A stretch of DNA of 64,000 bases from Populus alba (GCF_005239225.2 NC_133300.1:17845584-17909583); one strand, 5' to 3'; shown: positions 10,690 through 20,884, numbered from the stretch's first letter. Notes: generated from the letters alone by a model not told the origin. Numbers and translations are program-made.

Positions 10690-11675
10690 TGTCTATATAT
10701 GTTTATATGTCTATATCGAGTATATATAGTCTCTCGTGTTTGGTTACAGTGACGAAGAATATTCAACTCGCTGGACACTTCGAAAGAGTGTACACTGATT
10801 CCTAATTTTCATTTGCAGGCTTGAATAGATGCAGGAAAAGCTGCAGGTTGAGGTGTTGAATTATCTCAAGCCAGGTATCAAGAGAGGACAGTATTCTGAG
10901 GACGAAGAAGACTTGATTATCAAGCTGCACAGGTTGCTTGGCAATAGGCAAGTGAAAATGTGTAAATATATTATATATTACATGCATTGCAGACCTTGCA
11001 TGGAAGTATCAATACTCGATCTCAGATTGTTGAAGCAAAAGATTGTAAAAAATAAGGGATGAAGAAGTGGTAGACTATATATTGCTAGTGATATAATAAA
11101 AATCACCAATGGCAGCTAATAGCAAAACTAAAAGAAATTCTTGTAAGAGAGAGAGGGAGAAACGAGAAATTTTCCATCCCATCTGCAATAGAGTTCCTTT
11201 CTCTATTGACATGCTGAAAACCAGAGTCTAAATCACTAATCAAAACTGTAATCCTGCTAAACAAGCCTTGAAATCTCCATGGTCGGTCCTGACCAGAGTC
11301 TTCCATCTTTTAAACAGCGTTGACCGAATCACTCTCAAGTAGATCGAGGAGGCCATATAGCTTAGGGGAGAATTCAAAATCACTTCACTTGGAAGCTAAT
11401 TAAAGTATTTTGGAATATAAAGAGGAATTTTTTTCTAATGATAAGAGAACAAATTGTATTAAAATGAAGCCAATTAGGTTATAAAGGCAAATTGTTTATT
11501 CAATTAATTATAATTATCTCAATTAATTTCACATATGTTGCGCGAGATATGTACATATATAATACATTATGTTTTGTTACACAGGTGGTCATTGATTGCT
11601 GGTAGACTTCCAGGAAGAACGGAAAATGATGTGTAGAATTATTGGAACACAAACCTGCGTAAGAAGGTGGTTTCT
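10690..11675 (+). pseudogene. R2R3-MYB pseudogene, copy A (exon 1 missing)
   Basis: From about 10690 the sequence matches intron 1 of copy C, with the TCGAGTATATATAGTCTCTCGT word just before the exon. Exon 2 is 10819-10947, preceded by GCAG and followed by a GC donor (GCAAGTG). It is 129 nt instead of 130: one G is missing in the RLRWLNYL region, giving TGT TGA and a stop at 10857-10859. Exon 3 begins at 11585 after TTACACAG and matches copies B and C up to about 11675. It has TAG at 11634-11636 where they have AAG (NDVKNYW becomes NDV-stop), and the C-terminal region is absent. No exon 1 is present between the orphan flank at 185-720 and exon 2. Intron 2 resembles that of copy C (18360-18780). 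Three independent lesions make this a clear pseudogene. Confidence 0.93.
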
Positions 11676-11739
11676 CCCTAAAGATCATGAAATTTTGTCA
11701 CCTAGCTAGTGTTTATCAAGAACTGATAGCCAAACTTCA

Positions 11740-12032
11740 ATCGAGGGGCGAAAACGATATTTAACGATTTGGAATTGTTGGACTGGTAGCTGATGAATGC
11801 AAAACAGTTTCCACCTTTTGAACCATACACCTTCAGAAGGAAAACCTCATGTGGTTACAAACCATGCACGTCGCTGTAGTTAGAAACTACTAAATTGAGC
11901 TGAGAAAAGTACTTTATATATGATATTTTAGAGCCAGTGATCAACATGCAAATGTTCTTCACGTGATTCCATATATATTAATGGAGTCTTGGTAGATCTA
12001 ATAAGGTGGGCATAGACTACGTAAGAGGCACT
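11740..12032 (+). promoter_or_regulatory. Promoter and 5' UTR of MYB copy B
   Basis: This block is conserved with the flanks of copies A and C. It contains a TATA-like TTTATATATG at about 11913-11922 and a perfect G-box CACGTG at 11960-11965, downstream of the TATA and thus probably in the 5' UTR. The start ATG is at 12033, about 115 bases after the TATA. In copy C the corresponding TATA reads TATAAATATG at 17541. The G-box is a possible bHLH or bZIP site; its use is inference. Confidence 0.55.
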
Positions 12033-14149
12033 ATGGTAAGCTCATTCGGAGTAAGGAAAGGTGCATGGACCGAAGAGGAGGATATACTTCTAAGGAAGTG
12101 CGTCGAGAAATATGGTGAAGGAAGATGGTTTCAAATTCCTCTCAAAGCAGGTATCTAAATGTCTTCGTTCATGCTTGTAAATAGTGTTGGTTTCTAGGGA
12201 CCGAAGAGGGCTATCCTCATCCTGTAGTCCAAGGTCTGTATATAAGTATCTCCATATCTTCTCGACAAACAATATGGTCTCTTTTTTCTACATATGGTGT
12301 GATCACGAGCAATTCTGATCACAAGAGATTTTCTCATGTTTATATGTCTATATCCAGTATATATATATATACAGTCTCTCGTGTTTGAGAGCAGCTACAC
12401 TAGAGGCAAAGACTAACATTCAACTAGCTGGACGCTCGAAAAAGTATACACTGACTCTTAATTTTAATTTGCAGGTTTGAATAGATGCAGGAAAAGCTGT
12501 AGAATGAGGTGGTTGAACTATCTTAAACCAAATGTCAAGAGAGGACAGTTTTCAGTGGGCGAAGTAGACTTGATTATCAGGCTACACAAGCTGCTGGGCA
12601 ACAGGCAAGTGAAAATGTCTTAACCAATCTAGAAATTTTTTTTTCTTTTTGACAAGACAGAGTATTCACTAAAAGCACATTGTAAGGAAAATAACTAACA
12701 ATGAGAAGAAAGAAATACGAAAAACCATGAATACCCGATCTGAGATTGTTGAAGATGAGAGGTAAAAACCAAGGAATGAAGAAGTGGTACTGTTTCTAGT
12801 GGTTTAAGAAAAATCACCAATGGCAGCTAATAGCAAGGCCAAAGAAGTCTCAGAAAGAGAGGGATCAGGGACTTCAACCGACTGAAGAGGATTATCTTTT
12901 CTATAAATAAAATGCTATCTCATATTTAGTGAGAAATTTAAGAGGAAAACTTGAACTGATGGAAGCCTTACTCCTCAATTTTTTTTTTTTTTTATTGAAA
13001 GCTGACGGCGACAAGAAAGCGGCTCTACGAAATTACAGAATTACAAAGCTCAAAGCCAAGCCGAAAGGGCATGCTGTCTGTGTGGACCTTGCTTTGTCAG
13101 TCCATCTTCTAAATAGTTCCTTTCCCTGTTGGCATGCTGAGAAGTACATATTAATTGCTTTGGTATTAATTGCTTTGGTAAAGTGGTTTAACCTGTTTTT
13201 TAAAAAATTTTAATTTTTTTTTTATTAAAATTGAGTGTGGTTTGTATTTTCTGGATTGTTTTGATGTGTTAATATTAAAAATAATTTTTAAAAATTAAAA
13301 AAACATTATTGACATGCTTTTCGGCACGAAAAACTATTTGAAAAGCAACAATTATCATGCTCCTAAACACCCTCTAAATTACTAAGCATATATAATCTTA
13401 ATACTATTTTTTTTGTTTGGAGAATTTTAATTCTATTACAAGCCTTGAAGTCTCCATAGCAGGTCCTGGCGAGTGTCTTCCATCTATTTAACAACGTTGC
13501 CCGAATCACACTCTATTACCCATGCCTCTTCAGTTTTGTTTTGAAAGGAAGAAGTAGATCGAAGCCGTAACTAACTCTACGGAAAATTTATTATTTTTTG
13601 TTACACAGGTGGTCATTGATTGCCGGTAGACTTCCAGGAAGAACAGCAAATGATGTAAAGAATTATTGGAACACAAACCTGCGTAAGAAGGTGGTTTCTG
13701 GCACCAGAGAAGCTCAAACAGAACCAGAATCAGAACCAAAAGCAAGAACAAAAGCCAACATAATAAAGCCTCGACCTCATAAATTCAAAAGTTTATGCTG
13801 GTTAGGAGGAGAAGGTATTCCATTTTTCAATGGTGGTTTTCAATATGGGTACGATCTTTGTAAGCCATGTTCTACATCAGCATTGTCCCCTTCCGATATT
13901 ATTGAAGTTGAAAGCATGTGGTGGGAGAGTTTGTTAGAAGACAAAGAAATTAATGTATCGAACAACAAAGGATGCCTAGGTTCTCGGTCAGAAGATGACA
14001 GAGAGCCCATCAACAGTCCTTTTGTAGAGGACAACGCTCCAGAAGGGATATTAATTGCGGACGTACTCTGTTGTGAACAAGGACACCATTGTTGGACTTG
14101 GAGTGACCTTTCTTTTGACGCCGACCTCTGGAGCTTAATAAATACTTGA
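12033..14149 (+). CDS. R2R3-MYB transcription factor, anthocyanin (subgroup 6) type, copy B
   Basis: Three exons: 12033-12150, 12475-12604 and 13609-14149, total 789 nt coding for 262 aa. Phases fit exactly and match copy C. R2 spans about residues 8-60 with W12, W32 and W52; R3 spans about 62-111 with F65, W84 and W103. The bHLH-binding signature DLxxRxxxLxxxxxxLxxxR occupies 71-90. ANDV at 96-99 and KPRPHKF at 136-142 fit the subgroup 6 motifs of PAP1/MYB113-type activators of anthocyanin genes. Intron 1 is GT-AG; intron 2 (12605-13608) begins with GC. MVSS is chosen as start because the upstream in-frame ATG of copy C (MRGA) is changed to GTA here. In R3, QFSVGEVDL lacks the acidic pair seen as QYSEDEEDL in copy A. 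Product inferred: a nuclear DNA-binding activator working with bHLH and WD40 partners. This is the only intact copy of the three. Confidence 0.88.
12605..13608 (+). other. Intron 2 of MYB copy B, GC-AG type
   Basis: The exon 2 / intron boundary reads AACAG|GCAAGTG and the acceptor TTACACAG|GTGG. Splicing exactly here restores the conserved GNRWSLIAG reading, while any GT nearby would add or remove residues. AG|GCAAGT is the strong consensus that usually accompanies GC donors. The same GC donor is found in copy A (10948) and copy C (18341). Confidence 0.85.
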
Positions 14150-14274
14150 AATACTTTAGCCTGGGTTGTTGTAATATTTCGGGCGAAACTATTTAAGTTA
14201 AACTATAAAAGGCTTGTTGTCGTCCTTTCTTTGAAAAATTAAAAATAATAATAATAAACCATGATTGTTTCTAA

Positions 14275-14649
14275 TAGGTGATCATTTTATATTTAGTTTG
14301 GTTTTTATAAAAAAAAAATAACTAAATTAATTAAAAAAAAAAACAAAAACCAAATTGGAATCGATTCAAATCGACCGGTTTCGATTCGATTCGGTTATTT
14401 TAGAACAAAAACCAGTTTAAACCGGTTTGACTTTGTTTTTTTTGGTTTAGCTCGGTTTTTTCTGGTTTAGATTGGTTTTTTTCAATTTGACTTGGGTTTT
14501 TTTTTCAATTTTTTTCGGTTCAGGTTTGGTTATAAAACCGAACTAGTTGGTTTTTCAATAATTCTAATCGGTTTTTTTTTCACGGTTCGATTTTTTTTGT
14601 TATTTTTTTCCTAATTTTCTCAATTTTTTATTTTTTTTACTAACCCCTA
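14275..14649. mobile_element. hAT-type MITE (375 bp)
   Basis: The left end TAGGTGATCATTT resembles the inverted right end of the hAT at 52715-57151 (CTAGGGGTGATCATTT). The right end reads TAACCCCTA. The inside is full of ACCGGTTT/TCGGTTT words, like the subterminal repeats of that hAT. The flanks GTTTCTAA (14267-14274) and GTTTCTTG (14650-14657) agree at six of eight positions, as expected for an aged 8-bp hAT target duplication. It has no coding capacity. It starts 125 bp after the stop codon of MYB copy B, so it could lie in its 3' UTR or terminator region. Confidence 0.65.
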
Positions 14650-15479
14650 GTTTCTTGCTTCTTCGTTTCAGTGGCTTAGACATGTCGGGTCATAGGACCC
14701 GAGTCAAAGCTTTTTTTGGCTCATTGTTTTTAGGTTGAATATAAATTTGAAATATATATATTTAACCTAATTGAGTTTATGATTAAGATCATGAGTTTGA
14801 TGAATTAAACCATAATAATTGAATTATTATTTTTATTGCTTTTTTTTACCAATACATTTTTTTAAAAAAATAATTTTTGAATTTATATTTCAACTAATAT
14901 CCTTTATATGTTATTTTATTATTATTATTTAACCTCTTTTTGGATAGATATTGTTTTTATGGTGTTTAGTATATTTAATTTTTCAAAAAAATCATTCTGA
15001 TTCATCTATATTTTTTTTTATTTTCTGTATACAAAAAAATTATTTTTGAAAATAAAATATAATGTTTTTTATAATATTTCTGATGTGTGCAGTCTTGCAT
15101 AATATGTTTTTATATTTTTAATATCATCTAATTGAATACAAAGTAATTTTAATAAATAAATTAATAAACATAACATATTAAATTTTACGTCTTGCAAGAC
15201 TAAATGTCTTGATATATACTTGTCTTTTGATTTTCTCAGTTTTATTTTTTTATATTGTTAACACTTTTTTTTCATTTATTAACATACATAGTTCCAAATT
15301 TATTTGATTACATATATACATTAGCTTTTCAATTTATACTTAAGATTTTTTATGAACAAAAATGCATTGAAAAAACCTGTATGTACAATATTTTTGCTAG
15401 AGAAAAAACATTTAGCCCACAACGGAGCGCAAGTTATATTGCTAGTGCATTATTATTATTCAATTTTTGAATTTTTTTT
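14650..15479. other. AT-rich spacer, no gene seen
   Basis: Very AT-rich with long T runs. Open frames here are chance products of that composition. No element ends or RNA genes are recognised. Confidence 0.5.
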
Positions 15480-16800
15480 AAATTTAAAAATAAATAAATA
15501 AATAACAACAAAAAATGAATAAAAAATTAATTTAAGAATTGGGTTAATACAACACAAATTGAAAGTTTGAAAACTAATAAGGATGAAATTATAAATTTAG
15601 GAGTCTATTTGGTCAAAAATTAGAAGAATTGATAAGTTTGAAGACTTAATTGAACTTTAATTTAATTAATTAATGAAATCAGGAACTTAATTGAAGAAAT
15701 ATCAAAGTTCGAGCATGATTCAAGGCAACATTGCAAGAAATTAAAGTCCATGAACCAAAGTAAAATAGAGGGGGTACTTTAGGGAGTTTAATTGATTTTT
15801 CCAGAGGTAATTTTGAAAAAAATTAAAAGTTGAAGAGTCAATTAAGAACTCAATTGAATAATCCAAAACTCAAGGACTTTTTTCTAAATAACGCTAAAAT
15901 TCAGGGGTTTAGTTACACTTTTATCAAGGGGTAAAATTAAAAAAAAAAAAAGAATTTCCTTGATTAGGGACCCAATTATTAAATGTGAGAAGTTCAGGGA
16001 TCAAATTGGAAATAATCATTTCTGTTGAAAACGGCGCCGTTTTCATCGCCTTCTTCATCCCACCGATTCAACAGGAAATCCACCATCAATCATGGTCACG
16101 TCTGTGCCCCATGATTGAGCCACCTACAGTAGTCGATGCCATCCCATGACTCCATTATTCACGTTCTCTGGCTTTATAAAAGCCAGAGAAAGAACAACAC
16201 CGGGAGGGGGAGAACGAAGGAGCAGACAAAAAAAACAGACGCAGAACAGGGGGTTTTCCAGAGATAAAACAAGAACACAAGGGAGAGACACTACGGGAGG
16301 AACAGAGGAAAGGCACCGGGGACGGACGAAAACAGAGATAACAGAAGGAAAAAAACAGAAACGAAAAACCAGAGACGGGGGGAGAAGAACGAAAACACAG
16401 GACGCAAACCCAGAGATAACGACAGAACTAGAGACGCAGAGGGAACGAAGACGAAGGAGCAAAACACAGAACCAAAAAGAAACAGAAGGAACAGAGGAGA
16501 GGAGGTCAGCCATTACACCATCATCGGCCTCTTCACCAGCAGCGCAGGTAAGCTTCCTTTAGCTCCATTATTAACGTTCTCTTCCTTTAGATTCGAATAA
16601 TTCACGCATGCGAGCCTTTGCACAACCGTGTTACTGGATTGGGCTAGTAATTGGGCCGGAATCACTGTGTTAAGCTTAGTCATATACAGGTTAGGTCAAA
16701 TCCAGCTCAAAAACAAAGACAAAAGCTGAGACCAGGCTGGGATTGAGTCTCAAGCCCATCTGACCAAATCTGTTTTGGATTATGTTTAGCAAAACATACC
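15480..16800 (+). repeat. LTR-like block with TATA box and T-poor leader
   Basis: The part 15540-16020 is rich in AATTGAA/AAGTTCAGGG-type words common in plant retrotransposon LTRs. A 20-bp perfect palindrome lies at 16026-16045. A TATA box (TTTATAAAAG, 16073-16082 region shifted to 16073+100, i.e. 16173-16182) sits inside a perfect inverted repeat at 16166-16188. The following 300 bases are almost free of T. A good donor, GCAG|GTAAGC, occurs at about 16547-16553. The order TATA, transcribed leader, splice donor suggests an LTR promoter with its leader (solo or truncated), read on the + strand. No second LTR, primer site or retroviral gene is visible nearby, so the class is uncertain. Confidence 0.45.
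16166..16188 (+). promoter_or_regulatory. TATA box inside a perfect inverted repeat
   Basis: CTCTGGCTTT, then ATA, then AAAGCCAGAG: two perfectly complementary 10-base arms with a 3-base centre, and the TATA box (TTTATAAAAG) spans the centre. It immediately precedes the T-poor tract. The promoter role is inferred from position and composition. Confidence 0.5.
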
Positions 16801-17279
16801 TTTATACCTTAACTCTTTATTTTTACTCATTTTTATTTTGATATCTAGATAAAGAGGTCTTTGTGAATATCAGAAAAGTTTTTTTTTTTAAAATTATTGA
16901 TCTTTTTGAATTTATTTATATATATGTCCCTCGTGTTTTTTTTAGGTCTTTTATTATATAATTAATATGTGGATTTTAGCTATAAAGTGCAAATTTGGTA
17001 TACAATACCTTTTTTTTTTTTTTCTTAAAACAAATATGTATGCATTGATTTAAATTTATTTTACTAGTTTATTCAGTGATGTTATAATAGGAATACCATT
17101 TTATCTTTTTTTGCTATGTAATATTTTTAAGTGTTTTTCCATGATTGGTTTTGAAAAATTTAACTTATAAATAACCACATTCCGAAAACTGGATATGTCG
17201 AGAAATATAATTTTTAAAAAGTTTTTTTTTTTTTTTTTTAAAATGCATTTATAACCATGATTTGGGGTACTTCAGATGG
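16801..17279. other. AT-rich spacer, no gene seen
   Basis: T-rich sequence with several homopolymer runs (near 16879, 17010 and 17221). No coding or RNA feature is supported. Confidence 0.5.
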
Positions 17280-17639
17280 TGTTTGCCCGTCTTGCCTCTT
17301 GGACGGATTTCATAATCCTTCCACTTGATTGTTAGTTGAGCACTAGCACTAGTAGACAATTTGCACCGTTTGCATGCATATCGCTGTTGTTTGAAACTAG
17401 TAGACAATTTGCACCGTTTCCACTAAAAACGTTATTTAACTGTTTGAAATTGTTGGACTGGTAGCTGATGATTGCAAGAACCGGTTCCATGCATGTCGCT
17501 GTTGTTTGAAACTACAACATTGTCGTGGTAATAAAAGTACTATAAATATGATAGTTTGGAGTGAGTGTGATGTAAATGTTGTTTGTATATAGACTTGCTA
17601 GCTTTAATCAGGTGGGAAGTAGACTACATGAGAGGCGCT
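17280..17639 (+). promoter_or_regulatory. 5' flank and promoter of MYB copy C
   Basis: Homologous to the flanks of copy B (11748-11930) and to the orphan block at 185-720. A TATA-like TATAAATATG is at 17541-17550, about 90 bases before the start codons. Inside it, a segment with GTAGACAATTTGCACCGTTT occurs twice (about 17351 and 17399), a local tandem duplication. Confidence 0.55.
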
Positions 17640-19493
17640 ATGGTGAGCTCATCAGGAATAAGGAAAGGTGCATGGACCAGAGAGGAAGATATACTTCTAA
17701 GGGATTGCGTTGAGAAATATGGCGAACGAAGATGGCATCAAGTTTCTCCCAGAGCAGGTATCTAAATGACTTCGTTCCTGCTTGTAAATCAATAGATTTT
17801 CTCATGTTTATATGTCTATATATATCGAGTATATATAGTCTCTCGTGTTTGGTTACAGCGACGAAGAATAACACTTGGAAAAGGTGTACACTGATTCTTA
17901 ATTTTCATTTGCAGGCTTCAATAGATGCGGGAAAAGCTGCAGGTTGAGGTGGTTGAATTTGTCAAAGAACCATCTCAACCTAATAGCTTAAACTGTTAGA
18001 TGAGGCCCCAAGATATAATTTATATTATTCTCTAACACACCCCCTCAAGTGAAAGCCCTTTAAGCTTAAAACTTGCACAGACCCATATTTTCTTGTGCAT
18101 AATTTTTATCAAATAAATAGGGATGATGAGATTCGAACTCGTGACCGCTTGGTCATTAAAGCTCTGATATCATGTCAAAGAATCATCTCAACCCAATAGC
18201 TTAAGCTGTTAGGTAAGACCCCAAGATATGATTTATATTATTCTTTAACAGAATTACCTCAAGCCAGGTATCAAGAGAGGACGGTATTATGAGGACGAAG
18301 AAGACTTGATTATCAAGCTGCACAGGTTGCTTTGCAATAGGCAAGTGAAAATGTGTAAATATATTATATATTACATGCATTGCAAACCTTGCATGGAAGT
18401 ATCAAGACTCGATCTGAGATTGTTGAAGAAAAAGATTGTAAAAACAAGGGATGAAGAAGTGGTAGACTATTGCTAGTGATCTAATAAAAATCACCAATGG
18501 CAGCTAATAGCAAAACTATAAGAAATTCTTGTAAGAGAGAGAGGGAGAAACGAGAAATTTTCAATCCCATCTCCAATAGAGTTCCTTTCTCTATTGACAT
18601 GCTGAAAACCACAGTCGAAATTACTAATCAACATTGTAATCCTGCTAAACAAGCCTTGAAATCTCCATGGTCGGTCTTGACCAGAGTCTTCCATCTATTA
18701 AACAGCGTTGACCGAATCACTCTCAAGTATATCGAAGCCATACAGCTTAGGGGAGGGTTCAAAATCACTTCACTTGGAAGCTAAAGGATTTTGGATTATA
18801 AAGAGGAATTTTTTTTTAATGATAAGAAAACCATTGTATCGAATTGAAGCCAATTAGATTATAAAGGGAAATTCTTGATTCAGTAATAATTACCTCAATT
18901 AATTTCACATATGTTGCACGATATATGTACATATATATAAACTACATTATGTTTTGTTACACAGGTGGTCATTGATTGCCGGTAGACTTCCAGGAAGAAC
19001 ACCGAATGATGTAAAGAATTATTGGAACACAAACCTGCGTAAGAAGGTGGTTTCTGGCACCAGAGAAGCTCAAACAAAACCAGAACCAAAAGCAATAACG
19101 AAAGCCAACATAATAAAGCCTCGACCTCATAAATTCAAAAGTTTATGCTGGTTAGGAGGAGAAGGTATTCCATTTTTCAATGGTGGTTTTCAGTATGGGT
19201 ACGATCTTTGTAAGCCATGTTCTACATCAGCATCGTCCCCTTCCGATATTTTTGAAGTTGAAAGGATGTGGTGGGAGAGCTTGTTAGATGACAAAGAAAT
19301 TAATGTATCGAGCAACACCGGATGTCTCCGTTCGGGGTCAGAATCTGACCAAGAGCCCATCAAAAGTCTTTTTGCAGAGGACAGCGCACCAGAAGGGATG
19401 AGAATTGGAGACGTGTTCTGTGAACAAGGACAACATTGTTGGAGTCCCAATGCCTTTGATGCAGCAGAGCTTTGGAATTTAGTCAATACATGA
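17640..19493 (+). pseudogene. R2R3-MYB copy C, disrupted by a TRIM in exon 2
   Basis: Exon 1 is 17640-17757 (118 nt, GT donor); an in-frame upstream ATG at 17628 would add MRGA. Exon 2 is 17915-17959 plus 18256-18340, which together give exactly the expected 130 nt once the 291-bp insert and one target duplication copy are left out. Reading through instead meets TAA at 17989-17991. Exon 3 is 18965-19493 (529 nt) and is open to its stop. Without the insert the gene would encode 258 aa, with the same bHLH signature and KPRPHKF motif as copy B. It also carries changes at conserved sites: RCGKSC instead of RCRKSC in R2, LLCNR instead of LLGNR in R3, and TPNDV instead of TANDV. Intron 2 uses a GC donor at 18341. 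A truncated or alternatively spliced transcript is possible, but a normal protein is unlikely. Confidence 0.9.
17960..18250 (-). mobile_element. TRIM retrotransposon inserted in MYB copy C
   Basis: Two 78-bp direct repeats, 17960-18037 and 18173-18250, begin with TG and end with CA and differ at only a few bases. On the minus strand the right repeat is followed by TGATATCAGAGC, a tRNA-Met-type primer site with one change, and the left repeat is preceded by a G-rich polypurine tract (GAGGGGGTGTG). The 135-bp interior has no coding capacity and holds a GAGTTCGAATCTC tRNA-like box often seen in leaders of such elements. The 5-bp GAATT target duplication flanks it at 17955-17959 and 18251-18255. 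The size, LTR length and lack of genes fit a terminal-repeat retrotransposon in miniature. Confidence 0.93.
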
Positions 19494-19879
19494 AATACTT
19501 TAGTTTGTATTGTTGTAATATCTGGTGCCAAAATAATGAAGTGCAAATCTAAAAAGGTGAGGTGTTTACTGTTTAGCCGACAATATTCACACATTCACCA
19601 AAAAAATCAAGGATATATTGTTTATTTTTTTAAAATTCATTTTAGTCCTCAAAGTTTTATATACTGATTTAATCCTAATTGAAGACCAATTGTGTCTAAA
19701 TTCTTAGTTAAAGGTGGAAAGGAGACCGAAATGAAAAAGACGCTAAACATAAAAGGCGTGCCAGAGATTGCATGAAAAATACACTTAGATTCTCGATCTT
19801 TAAAAAAATACAATGTATACAAGTTAGGTCTCCTTCAATTTTATTTAAAAAAAAAAACAATTTTGGCACACAAGTTCAT
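19494..19879. other. 3' flank of MYB copy C, no further gene
   Basis: AT-rich sequence after the stop codon of copy C. It probably holds the 3' UTR and polyadenylation region of that copy. Nothing else is recognised. Confidence 0.45.
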
Positions 19880-20333
19880 TTGCATTATTTTTTTTGTACC
19901 TGGTTAGAGAGAGAAGAGAGGAAGTGACGCAGCACAAAACAGTAAAGGAATACGACCAAAGTCAATATTCCGTAAATGATTTACAACGAGAGAAACTCTC
20001 AGAAAACTCAAGGGTTTTTATTCAATAATCAATAGGTAATCCGGCCAGAGGCTTTACAATGGTATTTAAAGCAAAACTCTAACCTAACCCATGACAGATA
20101 AGGAAACGACACAAAACATTAAACTTGCCATAAATGAAAAATTTGAGATAAATGCAGAATATGAAACGCCTATAAATCTTGAGCAAACAGGAATTGACAG
20201 CAATTAATTCGGACTTGGAAATCAAAAGTTATGGCTAAAACGAAACTTTCCTAAAATGGCAAAAATGACGATTTCAGGGGCGAAACGATGGAATTTGGCA
20301 AAAAAACGGTGGACACCAGCGGCGTAGCCGCTA
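19880..20333 (-). repeat. LTR-like fragment at the left edge of the satellite
   Basis: Read on the minus strand this contains, in order, TTTAAATACC (TATA-like, near 20070), ATTGAATAAAAACCC (near 20015, polyadenylation-like), a CTGAGAGTTTCTC stretch and a pyrimidine-rich CTCTCTTCTCTCTC. This layout resembles the R-U5 end of a plant LTR. Its upstream (U3) side on the minus strand runs directly into satellite monomers at 20334. The assignment is by layout only; no partner LTR is in the window. Confidence 0.4.
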
Positions 20334-20884
20334 ACTTCTTCCGCAAACGGCGAAACGCTTTTACTCGATGAGTTTCGCGGCATTCCGACTTCGATGCCCC
20401 GGTTGCCGAAATTCAATTGCCTTTGAATTTCGGGTGATCCCTCTTGAGCATGTATGCTTCTGCTACGTGTTCTAAATCAGACTTCTTCCGCAAACAGCGA
20501 AACGCTTTGACTCGGTGAGTTTCGCGGCATTCCGACTTCGATGCCCGGTTGCCGAAATTAAGTTGCCTTTGAATTTCGGGTGATCCCTCTTGAGCATGTA
20601 TGCTTCTGCAACTTATTCTACATCAGACTTCTTCCGCAAACGGCGAAACGCTTTGACTCGGTGAGTTTCGCGACATTTCGACTTCGATGCCCGGTTGCCG
20701 AAATTAAGTTGCCTTTGAATTTCGGGTGATCCCTCTTGAGCATGTATGCTTCTGCAACTTGTTCTACATCAGACTTCTTCCGCAAACGGCGAAACGCTTT
20801 GACTCGGTGAGTTTCGCGACATTCCGACTTCCATGCGCCGGTTGTCGAAATTCAGTTGCCTTTGAATTTCGGGTGATCCCTCTT

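Noticed and set aside
16146..16562. A 138-aa Arg/Lys/Thr-rich frame (+) and a 129-aa hydrophobic frame (-)
   Set aside because: Both result from the T-poor, purine-rich composition; the lack of T removes stop codons. No domain is recognisable.
18038..18172. A possible tRNA gene because of the GAGTTCGAATCTC box
   Set aside because: No cloverleaf or A box can be built, and the box lies next to the primer site of a TRIM, where such tRNA-like words are common.
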